The notes: generated by a model from the letters alone, not told the origin. Counted from the stretch's first letter, positions 1 through 9,715 are shown. The stretch: 64,000 nt of DNA from Entomomonas sp. E2T0 (GCF_025985425.1 NZ_CP094972.1:372001-436000); one strand, 5' to 3'. Translations and numbers: made by a program.

Positions 1-3000
1 AGGCGATGCTCCACTACCTGGCGCATATTTTGTTGTTGTTGCATAATATCTCGACTAACAATACTCATATCGTTTAGATATCGATCATAAATAGCTTTTT
101 CTCCTGCTAATACATCGCTTAGTGCCTTTTTTGCATTAATAGCTGTTTGTAATTCTGCTTGAGCCGTTGTTAATTGGCCTCGTTTAACATCTAAGTCCTC
201 TTCAGCATGTCTAATAGCTACCCGATCTGTGCTTTGTTGTGTTTCCAACACTCTTGTTTTTGCTTCTGCCAACGCTTTTTCTGCATCTAATACCCTTAAA
301 TGTTGTTCAGAAATTCTTAGCCGTTCAACTGGATTATTAACAAGGTGTTCTTGATAAAGTCTATTTTGCTCAGCTTGTTTTAAAGCATCATTTAATCTTG
401 CTATTTCTGCTTGGTTAGCACCACTGCCTTTGCTAATTTCTGCAGCCAATTCAGCACGGATTCGTTGTTCTTCGGCTAGCGCTCGACCATATTCAGTTTG
501 GCTAGTTCTAATTTGTTGTTGATCTGCCAGATTTTGCTGTCTTGCACGTTCTAGTCTTATTCTTTCCTGCTCGATTGCTTGTCTTTGCTCATCACGATTT
601 AAACTAGAAACAATGGGGGTGCTTGTGTCACCTTCATTTAGTTCAGAGATAAGACGTTCTAATTCGCTGCCTTTACGGGCAAAAATAACACCCTCATATT
701 CAGGCATAATATCTGCTGATACACCGCCTACAGAAGAACGAGTAGTACCTGCATTTACTCCCCCTTGTCCATCTGGCACTATTCCGCCAAGGGTTTTTAA
801 GTCATCAAAATGTAACCCTTTTAATGGCATTCTCACTAGCACACCGTCAACCATAGAGCCATCTATATAGCGTTTGAATGGCGCTATATAGGCATCTTTT
901 AACATACCACCAAGAATATTTCGTTGGTTTTCGAATAATAACGCACGCCATACTGGTATTGTACCTTGACCATCAAACAGACGTATTCTAGCAGCGAATG
1001 CTTGAGTAGTATTACGTGTATTTGCTGATGCTTCGCCAATTAGCTCTGATATATTTTGAATAGCTAACCATTGTTTTTGTGCATAAATACTGATTTCTTG
1101 ACGATAAATTTGTCGATTTAGTTCTGTTATTTGCTGTTTCTGATCATTTATTGGTCCGTCTAACTCAGCTTTTCTAGTAGTTGTTTGCTGTTCCTGTTGT
1201 TGTATATCAACTTGTTGATTAGCTACTGATTGCTGTCGACTCTGAACCTCTTGTAATTTTTGATCATAGTTTTGTTGTGCTGAGGTGTATCTGGCTAATG
1301 CAGTATTAAATTGTGGGGTGATATTATTTAACGTTTTATTTAGTGCATCAAGTTCTTTAAATGCTTTAACAAATAAACCATCAAGAATATTAGCTGCATT
1401 ACTAACAGCGCCTATTAGGCCTTTTGCTACTGCAATTGTTGTATCTGTGTTGCTAGTTCCTGTTTGTCCTGCAGAAGCTTCACTGCCATAGATTAGTACA
1501 ATAGTTGCTGTATCTATAGTATTTTGTTTATCCTGTGGAATATTACCACTTTCTATACACTCTGCTAGCAAATCTGGTCTAGCCCAACCTAATCCATAGT
1601 TTGGAGTGGCCGCTACTTGTTGTTTTGCATCTGCCAGATCATCTCTATTTAAGGGGGCAAATAACATTTTATGTAATGTCATTTGTGGATTTTCTATTAC
1701 TGCTCTTAGAAAACTAAAATTTGCCTTAGCATCTTTAGTAAACATGGCTATATGTCTTTTACCATAATAGATACGATGGTCTGGACTCATGTAGGGGTCA
1801 ATTTCTGGCGTTGGTGTTCCTAACATACCCAATGTAGTAGCTAGAAAACAATAAGCTGCCGCGTAATGTTCTTTGCTATTTAAGCTTAAGTGGTCTGCCC
1901 ATATATTGAGCTGATAGGATGATTGAAATGAGGTCAGTAAATGGCGCGTAACTTCATCATAACGTGCGGCAATTACCGCTCTTTCAAGAACTCCACTATG
2001 ATAAGCTAATTTTTTCTCACCTTCTGCATCTAATTTATTTAGTGCACTGCTATGGGTATTGTCTTTATCATTGATTTTTCTTGGAGATACTACTTGTTGT
2101 ATGAGTAATGCACTATCAAAATACTGACGTTGTGCTATATCGGCTGTCATTTTACCCATTACTTCTTGACTACGACTAGCTGCTTGCACTGAATGACGTA
2201 TACGATAGTGACTATCATCTACACATACGCAGTATATTTTACGATCTTGGGCATCTTGTAAAGCATTAATAAAAGGTTGTGCAGATGGAGCATCCCATAT
2301 TGAGTTGTCTTTTTTATCATTAAATACGGCAGGATTTTCTCGTTGTACTTCGCCTATTACTTTATTGATTGAACTCATAAAGTAGCCAACTGATTCAGGC
2401 TTTTCCTGTTCATTTTGATTTTCATTTGACACTGACGAATTTGTTGTATTCACTGTAGGAGAATAAGGTACCATTGAAGAGTTAAAAATTGACTGTGTAC
2501 TAAGCAGTTGGGCCACCATTGCTTTGATTTGAGTACGTTGTTCTAGGGTATATTGTAATGCTCCTAACTCTAATATTTTGCCATTAGGTAGTTCATTACC
2601 TTCTTTGGCTTGGTCTAGAAACTCTCTGGAAAAAGCTATAGCATCTGTTAGATAGCTATTTGATTCGTCATAAATATATTTACTGGGGAAATCTAATAAG
2701 TTTTCAAATAGATGATCTCTTCCCCGTTGAGGTGCCATCTCTGTGGCAGGGAAAGCTGTGCTTTGAATTTTTTGTATTGTAGTACGTACTCTGGGTAGGT
2801 CTGCATGACTACGTTGTACAGCCCCTGCATAATTACCAAAACGTGGCCTAATATAGGTTAATGCCGATGCTTCTAGTAATTCTTTACCTTTTAATAAATC
2901 TTTTGTTACTGTTGCCCAGTCTTGCGCTAACGACACAGTTCTTTGTGGATGCTTTACACTATCACCAGCAATTAATAATAAGTTTATCCGTACGGCACTT

Positions 3001-3707
3001 AATTGAACTTCTGAATAAAAAAAGCTAATTTCACTTGATACATCATCATTATTGTAAACACTTGGCACCCAAATCTCTTTTAACGGTGCACCTGATGCCT
3101 CTCGCTCATCTGCCTTAAAAATAAGCTCCTGATTGTCGTAATATTGTGTATCTGATAAGGCAACATCTTTATAAATTGGGTACAGTGTACCTTCCTCTTG
3201 TTCTATTTTTATTTCACGCCAGAGTTTACCTGGGCTAAACATATAAAGATATCCTTCTCTTGCTAACACAGGAGCGCCTGAGTTAGGAATACTTACTGTG
3301 CTATTGTCAACATTATGCAGTTGAGTACAAGCAATGATAGGAACTATTTGATTAATTTGTTTATCATACTGCTTTGGCGTTTGAACTACATCCATATGCA
3401 ATGCAAAAGTAATTGGAGTACCTTTAGTATTAGTAATTTCTAAATAAGCCCCTAAACCACTTTTATCTTTAAGATTTTCCCAACTCCACATATAAAGGGT
3501 ACTAAGTAGTTTACCTTTAGCATAGGTTGTACGCGTGGGATTTACCTCTTCTAATAGTTCTTTGTTATCAGGATAATACTTATTACCTTGATCATCCATT
3601 ACAAATAGCTTTTGTTCTTCTGGGTGATCTTTACCCATTACTTGGATTATAAAACTAGGTGTATCACAAGCTATTTCTGTACAGTAACCATTAACTTTAT
3701 CATTCAT
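1..3707 (-). CDS. T6SS cargo effector candidate, VasX-like organisation, 3' end outside window
   Basis: One uninterrupted minus-strand reading frame runs from the ATG at 3707 to the left edge: 1,235 codons with no stop, so the protein is longer still. The start has a Shine-Dalgarno (GGAAG) 7 bases upstream. It follows vgrG and a DUF4123 adaptor on the same strand, the usual place for an adaptor-loaded T6SS effector (compare vgrG-vasW-vasX in Vibrio cholerae). Residues about 130-165 read 'REGYLYMFSPGKLWREI', which resembles the N-terminal module of VasX-type toxins as I remember it. The middle is mixed helical. Residues about 800-870 and 1,035-1,235 are long heptad-rich coiled coils full of Gln, Glu, Ala and Arg. 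I see no signal peptide, no PAAR motif and no recognisable catalytic motif. The killing domain and any immunity gene would lie to the left of base 1. The effector role is inferred from context; membrane-acting toxin is one possibility. Confidence 0.75.
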   Translation of the reverse strand, partial: MNDKVNGYCTEIACDTPSFIIQVMGKDHPEEQKLFVMDDQGNKYYPDNKELLEEVNPTRTTYAKGKLLSTLYMWSWENLKDKSGLGAYLEITNTKGTPITFALHMDVVQTPKQYDKQINQIVPIIACTQLHNVDNSTVSIPNSGAPVLAREGYLYMFSPGKLWREIKIEQEEGTLYPIYKDVALSDTQYYDNQELIFKADEREASGAPLKEIWVPSVYNNDDVSSEISFFYSEVQLSAVRINLLLIAGDSVKHPQRTVSLAQDWATVTKDLLKGKELLEASALTYIRPRFGNYAGAVQRSHADLPRVRTTIQKIQSTAFPATEMAPQRGRDHLFENLLDFPSKYIYDESNSYLTDAIAFSREFLDQAKEGNELPNGKILELGALQYTLEQRTQIKAMVAQLLSTQSIFNSSMVPYSPTVNTTNSSVSNENQNEQEKPESVGYFMSSINKVIGEVQRENPAVFNDKKDNSIWDAPSAQPFINALQDAQDRKIYCVCVDDSHYRIRHSVQAASRSQEVMGKMTADIAQRQYFDSALLIQQVVSPRKINDKDNTHSSALNKLDAEGEKKLAYHSGVLERAVIAARYDEVTRHLLTSFQSSYQLNIWADHLSLNSKEHYAAAYCFLATTLGMLGTPTPEIDPYMSPDHRIYYGKRHIAMFTKDAKANFSFLRAVIENPQMTLHKMLFAPLNRDDLADAKQQVAATPNYGLGWARPDLLAECIESGNIPQDKQNTIDTATIVLIYGSEASAGQTGTSNTDTTIAVAKGLIGAVSNAANILDGLFVKAFKELDALNKTLNNITPQFNTALARYTSAQQNYDQKLQEVQSRQQSVANQQVDIQQQEQQTTTRKAELDGPINDQKQQITELNRQIYRQEISIYAQKQWLAIQNISELIGEASANTRNTTQAFAARIRLFDGQGTIPVWRALLFENQRNILGGMLKDAYIAPFKRYIDGSMVDGVLVRMPLKGLHFDDLKTLGGIVPDGQGGVNAGTTRSSVGGVSADIMPEYEGVIFARKGSELERLISELNEGDTSTPIVSSLNRDEQRQAIEQERIRLERARQQNLADQQQIRTSQTEYGRALAEEQRIRAELAAEISKGSGANQAEIARLNDALKQAEQNRLYQEHLVNNPVERLRISEQHLRVLDAEKALAEAKTRVLETQQSTDRVAIRHAEEDLDVKRGQLTTAQAELQTAINAKKALSDVLAGEKAIYDRYLNDMSIVSRDIMQQQQNMRQVVEHR

Positions 3708-3760
3708 TATTGCACTTCCATTTTTAATTCATTTAAGCTTTTACTATATTATTTGCTGAC

Positions 3761-4537
3761 TTATGCAAAATAATGTTCTAAGTAAATTAATCGATGCTCT
3801 AAATTATCCGTTGGCCATTCTTCTGGCTTATTTTTAGTTGGGTATTTTGCTCTGATAGCTAGATATTGCTTTAAATTAACCTCAGTATTAAAACCATCCT
3901 GTATACCTTGTTTAACCCATAAAATAACTTGGTCTATACCAGCATTATTGGTATTTTCTGTTAAGTTTTGTTGCCAATGATAGGCAAATTTTTCTTCCTG
4001 CATATCTTGTAATGCAAGGTGTTGGTTTTTTCCTAAAATGGGCGTTGGCTGTGTTTTCTGTTGGTTGCTTTGCCAATCATTAACCAATTTATTATCCCAA
4101 AACTGCCATTTATCAGACTCAAAAACTCTATTACGCCAAGTAATGTTGTACCATTCAATGCGACTAATAGGTCCTAACCATTGAGCAGCCTCTTGCTCAC
4201 TCAAACTGGTAAAAAAATAACTGGCTATGTAAGGATCATAGTAACGAAATAATCCTTTATGTTCAGTTGTTACATAAACTATAAGTATATACTTAAGTTG
4301 TTGTATTACTGATTTTTTTGGAAAACTGCTAGTCACTATAAGACCTGCATTTTTTTCTAAAAAAGAACGATAATTACTAGTAGCAGTGTTATCCTCAATT
4401 AATAAAGGACTTTGCTCTTTATAATCTGCAAGCTCTGTATCTTTAAATAAATAATCTACTTGTGGTTTTTGGAATTTACCACTAAAGACTTTTTCTAATG
4501 CGCCATTTTGTTGATCTAATAATAAATATTGGGTCAT
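3761..4537 (-). CDS. DUF4123 T6SS effector adaptor (Tap/TEC chaperone)
   Basis: 258 residues. The pattern is that of DUF4123 proteins: an N-terminal 'LLLDQQNGAL' strand, a central 'FRYYDPYIASYF' segment (the family's R-x-x-DP motif) and a following 'LGPISRIEW'. DUF4123 proteins bind a specific effector and hand it to the C-terminal tail of the cognate VgrG; they act in the cytosol and are not secreted toxins. The start overlaps the vgrG stop by four bases (ATGA), indicating translational coupling, and the large effector gene begins 53 bases downstream. The likely client is that effector. The family call is made from motif memory and position and is fairly secure. Confidence 0.85.
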   Translation of the reverse strand: MTQYLLLDQQNGALEKVFSGKFQKPQVDYLFKDTELADYKEQSPLLIEDNTATSNYRSFLEKNAGLIVTSSFPKKSVIQQLKYILIVYVTTEHKGLFRYYDPYIASYFFTSLSEQEAAQWLGPISRIEWYNITWRNRVFESDKWQFWDNKLVNDWQSNQQKTQPTPILGKNQHLALQDMQEEKFAYHWQQNLTENTNNAGIDQVILWVKQGIQDGFNTEVNLKQYLAIRAKYPTKNKPEEWPTDNLEHRLIYLEHYFA

Positions 4538-6927
4538 GCCATTGCTCCCTGTTCTTTTTTACGACAAGGACAATCAGTTAATGGACAATCAGCAGAGGTA
4601 CCACCTTGTTTCTTGCCACATAGCAGAATAATAGGAGTATGCTGTTGCTGAGCCTGTGTTATTTTATGGCTTACTACAGGCGCAGAAGTTACTTCAACGG
4701 CTTTATCCTGATTTAGTGGTAACAAAGGTGCAGCAGGAGTACCAATCATAGGAACACCCCCAGTCCATTGCGGAGTAGTCATCCAAATACCCATTGGGTT
4801 TAATACTATATGCTGTCCGCCTGCTTTGAGTGTTAAGCTCAAGCCACCATCTATAACTAGATTCATACCTGCCTTAAGATGAATTTCCTGGCCTGCTTCG
4901 ATAGTTTGTACTGTACCAATAGTAGTATGTTGGCTTATACCAATGGTTGTGTGATCATTGGCTAGTAGTTGGGTTTTTCTGTCTAATTGAGTTAAATGAT
5001 GTTCTTCACTCTCGTTTTTGGTGTATCTGTTCTTTTTAATGGTTTCTGAGTGTTCGTTATTAACTTGTAGATGGCTGTTATTGTTTACTTGTACTGTGTG
5101 GTTATTTTTTGTGAGTTGATCAAAGTCTTTTTGGCTTTGCACAAAGATTTGTTCTTGACCCGCTTTGTCTTCTATTCTTAACTCATTAGAACCTACACCA
5201 CCTTTTGATGAACTTGTTTTGAAGACACTTCTGGTTTTATTTGCAGGAAGATCGTAAGGGACTTTGTTAACCCCATTATGAACTGCGCCTTTGATTAGGG
5301 GTTGATCTGGATCTCCTTCTAGGAAATCTACCATGACTTCCATACCCACTCTAGGTATTACTACCGTACCATAACCATCATGTGCCCAGTTACTGGCTAC
5401 TCTAATCCAATGGGAAGAGTTTTCATCCATAGTACCTTCACGATCCCAATGGAACTGAACCTTCACGCGACCATATTCATCACAGTAGATTTCTTCACCT
5501 GCTGCGCCTGTGACAATGGCTGTTTGACTACCCAGTACTTTTGGTTTTGGATGGGTATGTTGTGGTCTAAAGGGCACTTCTTGGGGTATGGCATTAAATA
5601 CATTGAAGTAACCCTGTTGTTGATTTTGAGCAGGGAATTCCAACTCTAAGCTAGTATTGGGATCAAGGTATTTATCCAGTTGGCTGGGTAGGGTAGTATT
5701 AGTGGCGCTGGCTTCTCCACCAAAAGCCTCTAATACCTGTGGTTGGTATGCTTTATGTTTAATTTGAGTAATAAGCCAAGGTTTAGTAGCATCTAGGGTA
5801 TCTAAACTAGGATGATCTTCTATACTAATATAATAACCACTATGTAAGGTAGGTATATCACTATAGCCTTCTGCTGTTAAATGCTCTACGCGTAAACGTT
5901 CTATTTGTACTTTAGCGAGTTGCTCATTTCTCGCTTTATCCATCCCAGTGGAAGGATAATCATAAAACTCTAGGTTAGGTTCTGTGGCTGAATTACCTTT
6001 TTGACTTTGTTTACCCTCACTTGTGCCTTCAGGGATCTTCATATTAGTAAAGTTATAATCACGCCAAGCCGCTGTTTGGGTTTTAGAGGCTAAAGACACA
6101 TCAAAATATTTTAAAGCCTGAGTATCCGCCACCATTCCCGTATCATTCATAAACTTAACGGCTTCAGCCACACTAGGGAAAAAAGGCATGGCATCGGTAA
6201 AAACCATCTTATGGGCATTAGCAGAATGTTGGAAGTGATAAGCTATTCCTTCCTCTTGGCAAAGACGCGATACAAAATGATAGTCGGATTCATCATATTG
6301 CACACAAAAGTCTCGTACAGGATACATACTGGCGTCTTTAAATTGATACGCAAAGCCTGATTCAGCATTCTCCATAATACCGTGTTCTTCTAAAATAACT
6401 TTAATAATCTCAGGCGTCGTTTTACCCACAAATTTACGCTGATTCACTCTTCTCATTAGATTAGAAAAACGTGGCGTAATCACCATAGAAAATGTCGCAT
6501 AATGCTGCCCAACAGCACCACGCTTAACGGATTGAACAACTCCATGAATACCAGAGCCAGACTTACCTTCAGGCGTAAAAGCTAAAAACACAGACTTACT
6601 TAATAACTGGGTGATATCAAAGCGTACATGCTTATTGACTAACACCACTTCAAACGCATAAGGTGAAGAGATACCTTCGGTACCCATAAAGGATAAGACT
6701 TGTAATTTATCTAAAGCGGTTTCAACGTTAGCATTAGAAAGAGTATCTTTTAGACCACCACTTAACGCAGTAGTAAGCGTAGAAAAGGGATCTAAGGATT
6801 TTGCACTGCTAGCCAAAGAAGAGAGTTTATCACCTATACTACTGCCTGTATTACTAGATAATCCTGTAGCAGAATTTGATTCATCCCAAAACAACTGGAA
6901 GTGGCTGTCATTAGCTTTATAATACAT
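4534..6927 (-). CDS. vgrG: VgrG spike protein (TssI) with N-terminal extension and cysteine-rich tail
   Basis: 797 residues. VgrG trimers form the spike on the Hcp tube and carry effectors out of the cell. The gp27-like domain begins near residue 75 ('LQVLSFMGTEGISSPYAFEV'). The gp5-like OB segment is at about 479-492 ('YCDEYGRVKVQFHWDREG'). A DUF2345-type beta-helix follows at about 570-725, with short repeats such as 'HTTIG' and 'LKAGG'. Two features are unusual. Residues 1-75 are a Ser/Thr-rich extension upstream of the conserved start, and the last 28 residues contain four cysteines (770, 781, 786, 788) in a C-x10-C-x4-C-x-C pattern. The DUF4123 gene overlaps its stop by four bases. A weak sigma-54-like site lies about 60-75 bases upstream (see 6989-7004). 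Confidence 0.95.
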   Translation of the reverse strand: MYYKANDSHFQLFWDESNSATGLSSNTGSSIGDKLSSLASSAKSLDPFSTLTTALSGGLKDTLSNANVETALDKLQVLSFMGTEGISSPYAFEVVLVNKHVRFDITQLLSKSVFLAFTPEGKSGSGIHGVVQSVKRGAVGQHYATFSMVITPRFSNLMRRVNQRKFVGKTTPEIIKVILEEHGIMENAESGFAYQFKDASMYPVRDFCVQYDESDYHFVSRLCQEEGIAYHFQHSANAHKMVFTDAMPFFPSVAEAVKFMNDTGMVADTQALKYFDVSLASKTQTAAWRDYNFTNMKIPEGTSEGKQSQKGNSATEPNLEFYDYPSTGMDKARNEQLAKVQIERLRVEHLTAEGYSDIPTLHSGYYISIEDHPSLDTLDATKPWLITQIKHKAYQPQVLEAFGGEASATNTTLPSQLDKYLDPNTSLELEFPAQNQQQGYFNVFNAIPQEVPFRPQHTHPKPKVLGSQTAIVTGAAGEEIYCDEYGRVKVQFHWDREGTMDENSSHWIRVASNWAHDGYGTVVIPRVGMEVMVDFLEGDPDQPLIKGAVHNGVNKVPYDLPANKTRSVFKTSSSKGGVGSNELRIEDKAGQEQIFVQSQKDFDQLTKNNHTVQVNNNSHLQVNNEHSETIKKNRYTKNESEEHHLTQLDRKTQLLANDHTTIGISQHTTIGTVQTIEAGQEIHLKAGMNLVIDGGLSLTLKAGGQHIVLNPMGIWMTTPQWTGGVPMIGTPAAPLLPLNQDKAVEVTSAPVVSHKITQAQQQHTPIILLCGKKQGGTSADCPLTDCPCRKKEQGAMA

Positions 6928-6988
6928 TCTGTAACTTCCCTAATATAATTTTAGTATAACAGTAAGTAATATATCTCCACTTACTGAG

Positions 6989-7004
6989 AGCCAGATAGAC
7001 TCCA
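6989..7004 (-). promoter_or_regulatory. Weak candidate sigma-54 promoter for vgrG
   Basis: Read on the minus strand: TGGAGTC-TATC-TGGCT. The invariant GG (-24) and GC (-12) dinucleotides have the correct ten-base spacing, and TGG and the final CT match, but positions 4-7 and 13 deviate from TGGCACG-N4-TTGCW. It lies about 60-75 bases before the vgrG start, similar to the spacing at hcp. A GG-N10-GC match can occur by chance, so this is only a candidate. Confidence 0.3.
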
Positions 7005-7668
7005 TTATTGGGTTTAATTATAAACTAAAATACAAAATCATATATAGATTTTAGTACAACTAAGTCCAATTAAACATTTATAGAGAGAAAAGGCTCCAAA
7101 AACTAAAAGGGCTTAAAGGAAAAGATATTAAAGGGTAAAGGACTTATCTTGAAAAGGCTTTTAAAAGGTTTGTGTACATTAAAAAATGACATGATATTCA
7201 CTCTTAAATCTATATAGAGTACAATAAATAACAGCATATCAATTTGATTTTCAAAGTAGTTTAACTTGTACATCATATTGTACAATAAAATTGGTAATTT
7301 ACTAAAATATCTTGAATAATTAATAGGATAGATAACTGATGAGAATCTCGTTTTCCGCTCCAATTTAAAGATTTAACTTATTGATTTAAATAAAATTAAA
7401 GTTTAAAAAATCAAAACAATACTTCTATTCTAAATTAATCTAATAGAAATTTACATTATTTCTGACATAAAAATTAAATATTTAATTACCCTCATTAAGT
7501 GTGACTAATATTAGCGTTAACTTATAGTTAACATAATATAACTAAAATTAAAAATTCTATTATTTTTATATTAGTATTTAAAATAAATATACTGCTTGAG
7601 CTAAAGATACTATAAAAAAAATACATGGTATAAAATTGCAGATTGTACTTTTTTGAAAGGTAAACTAC
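7005..7668. other. AT-rich intergenic stretch, no gene supported
   Basis: About 660 bases of very AT-rich DNA between the vgrG upstream region and the MORN relic. The longest frame (86 codons, minus strand, from a TTG near 7363) has low-complexity Phe/Ile/Leu/Asn composition and no convincing ribosome site. GTTAAC occurs twice around 7515-7532, but I see no clear operator or terminator. Given the gene relics to the right, this is probably decayed coding DNA. Confidence 0.5.
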
Positions 7669-7669
7669 A

Positions 7670-7894
7670 TGGCTTTTAACTATATACCATCCTAATGGTC
7701 AAAAAAGTGTTACTATAAATTTTATCCATGACGAAAAAGATGGCATAGAATAAAGTTGGGATCAAAACGGCCATCTATTTAGAAAAGTAGCTTATAAAAA
7801 AGATAGCTCTACTCATAACATATATTATGATGAAAAAGGAAATATCTCACTTGAATGAAGTCATGAATCAGGATTTATTAAAATCAGTAATTAA
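7670..7894 (+). pseudogene. Degraded YwqK/MORN-repeat antitoxin-like gene
   Basis: Frame 7670-7894 on the plus strand reads 'YHPNGQKSVTINFIHDEKDG', a stop, 'SWDQNGHLFRKVAYKKD', then 'IYYDEKGNISLE', a stop, and 'SHESGFIKIS'. The repeated Y-x-x-x-G-(Q/H/N)-x(4-8)-(Y/F) pattern is that of MORN-variant repeats in YwqK-family antitoxin/immunity proteins. There are two in-frame stops (TAA where Gln is expected, and TGA), and the only nearby ATG (7669) is out of frame, so the gene is broken in several ways. Intact relatives are often immunity partners beside toxin genes. Its orientation is opposite to the T6SS genes around it. Family assignment is moderately sure; the pseudogene status is directly visible. 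Confidence 0.7.
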
Positions 7895-8608
7895 AAACTT
7901 GTATACTCTCTAATACAGGAATCAAATGCTTAATCGCCTGATCTAAAGGCGGTGCGTTATTGGTTCTATCATACTCTAGATTTTTAATAAAGGCATCTAT
8001 TTGAATAACTACAAAAGGATTATTTTGGGCAATGGCTGGATCTTTCAGCTCACCATAAACCCAATAGTGGTGTTCAGGCTGTTTAGGGTCTCGTGGTTTT
8101 TCTTCAGTAATTTCCCAACCTTAAGCTCCAAGGTATAGCCTTTTTTAAAGTAATCGTTTGATTTACAGGTGTACCTTTATATCCTTTATTAACAGTTGGC
8201 ATACGGTTATGTACTACAAAGTGGAGAGATATTATTTCATGTATAAATTACATAGGCGATATTGGATTGATCAGTAAAACGAAAACTATTTTTATAGCAT
8301 AGTCTTCATTACCATTATCATTAATAAAACGCTTTAATACATCATAGATTTATTATATCGTCGCATTGGTTTCTGGTAAATCCCCATTTGGCTTTACCCA
8401 AATTAGACATATAGTCACGACCATCTTTTCTAATAAATGCTTGTTGTTGGGGATAGTTTACGGTATAGGCTTCATCTAGACGTTTTTTAGCATCTTCAAT
8501 ATCTTTATTAGTAATAATTTTATATTTAGAAACTTCTTCTCCTTTTGCCAATGTTGATGGTCTTTTAGTTCTGTTCGATATATTTGCATGCATTGTCTTT
8601 TTAGTCAA
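7884..8608 (-). pseudogene. Multiply frameshifted gene, possible old T6SS effector/immunity relic
   Basis: Coding-like fragments follow each other on the minus strand in changing frames. An 88-codon open stretch (8608-8342, ending '...RDYMSNLGKAKWG') leads into 'PNGDLPETNATI', two TAA stops, and 'YDVLKRFINDNGNEDYAI'. After a frame change come 'NSFRFTDQSNIAYVIYT', a stop, 'HFVVHNRMPTVNKGYKGTPV', another shift, and finally 'GWEITEEKPRDPKQPEHHYW' through to a stop at 7884 (79 sense codons open). The pieces join into a plausible single protein of about 235 residues, with stops where CAA or TGG codons would be expected. I do not recognise the family. The position between vgrG and hcp suggests cargo or immunity, but that is inference. 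Its 3' end overlaps the MORN relic tail to tail. Confidence 0.6.
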
Positions 8609-9050
8609 AATGGGGCATCTTTTTAGTATCTAAATAATTGGTGCTGCACTGGGTTTGACAAAACTTCTTTATTGCAATTCCATAGAATGAATATTTCATA
8701 TTATAAAGCTTATTAATATTCTTTTTGCTTCTTTCAGAATGAATTAATAATAATTTTCAAAAAAAACACAAGATATAATATTTAAAGTAATGATTTTTTT
8801 TGTTTTAAACTCTAACTTTATTTCAGTTCATATTTTTCTCAAATATGTAGGTTCAATAATGTTAGGTATTTTACTCAATCTGCCAAAAATAAAACTCTGA
8901 CTAATAATAGATTTACTTACATTAGCTCTTATATAACCAGATCTAGATGCTAATAGCTCTACTTCTCATAGTATAATCTTTCATCCATTAGCCACTTAAC
9001 AAACATCACTCTTTGAGTACATTTAATTAAACTATATTGGCCACAACAGA
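8609..9050. other. AT-rich spacer with possible further gene debris
   Basis: About 440 bases between the decayed gene and the hcp terminator. A short minus-strand frame (about 8977-8845) reads 'EVELLASRSGYIRANVSKSI' and 'FIFGRLSKIPNIIEPTYL' without an upstream start; it may be another fragment. Nothing else is supported. Confidence 0.4.
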
Positions 9051-9087
9051 AAACCCTCTTACAGTTAAATTAACTGCAAGAGGGTTT
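9051..9087 (-). terminator. Terminator hairpin downstream of hcp
   Basis: An 18-base near-perfect inverted repeat (AAACCCTCTTGCAGTTAA and its complement, one mismatch, one-base centre) begins 40 bases after the hcp stop. The arms include AAA/TTT flanks, so it can act in either direction. It fits an efficient terminator for a highly expressed single gene. Confidence 0.8.
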
Positions 9088-9126
9088 CTTCTGGAGTTTA
9101 GCTCTATAGAAGTACTATTCTGACAA

Positions 9127-9645
9127 TTAAGCAGAGATAGGTGCTCTCCAATCGTCTGAACCAGAAGTACCTGCAACTTCGTGAGTCCAAATGATTTTAC
9201 GATAAGTCATATACACATCTTCTAAGTGAGTGAAATGAGACATCGCAGGATCTTGACAGTTAGGCATATATGCTTTTACGTCTACGATCACAGCATCTTC
9301 TAATTTAACTGTGAAATAATGTTCTTGTACACCAGCTGAAGAAGTTCTGTACCATTTAATAGTACATTCGCTTAAACGCTCACCTGAAGTTAACGCATTG
9401 AAAATCAATGGAGAAGCTTTATCGTAAACTTTAGTGATCATTAATGGCTTGTGTACACGTTGACCTGTAGGTTGACCTGATTGAGGGTCACGTGGAATAA
9501 TAATTTCATGACTAAACGCTTGAACAAGTGCTTCGTCCTCATGACCTTCTTGATAGATGTTACCTACTGAGTCTTCAGTAAAAGTACCAGCTGTAATTAA
9601 ACCTTGCTTAGTTCCTACTAGTGTTACATACGCGGGAGTTGGCAT
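9127..9645 (-). CDS. hcp: Hcp tube protein (TssD)
   Basis: 172 residues of the Hcp1 family. Hexameric rings of Hcp stack into the T6SS inner tube that is propelled out of the cell. Recognisable segments are 'GNIYQEGHEDEALVQAFSHE' near residue 28, 'RVHKPLMITKVYDKASP' near 63 and 'HLEDVYMTYRKIIW' near 140. AGGAGA lies just upstream of the ATG. The gene stands apart from the main operon: it has its own sigma-54 promoter about 70-85 bases upstream and its own terminator. The main operon ends 336 bases upstream, after the kinase gene. It is probably made in much larger amounts than the sheath and baseplate proteins. Confidence 0.97.
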   Translation of the reverse strand: MPTPAYVTLVGTKQGLITAGTFTEDSVGNIYQEGHEDEALVQAFSHEIIIPRDPQSGQPTGQRVHKPLMITKVYDKASPLIFNALTSGERLSECTIKWYRTSSAGVQEHYFTVKLEDAVIVDVKAYMPNCQDPAMSHFTHLEDVYMTYRKIIWTHEVAGTSGSDDWRAPISA

Positions 9646-9715
9646 AGTATTCTCCTAAATTAATTAAAATAAAAAATAAAAGTACTTGTTTTTGAATTAA
9701 GGGTACTATGTATAA

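Noticed and set aside
613-1491. Two plus-strand frames (85 and 68 codons)
   Set aside because: They lie antisense to the continuous effector frame and have no gene features.
7103-7363. 86-codon minus-strand frame
   Set aside because: TTG start, no ribosome site, low-complexity Phe/Leu/Asn composition in AT-rich DNA.
3761-9645. PAAR-tip gene in the vgrG/hcp region
   Set aside because: No PAAR-type protein or domain is visible in vgrG, the adaptor or the visible part of the effector; it may lie outside the window.
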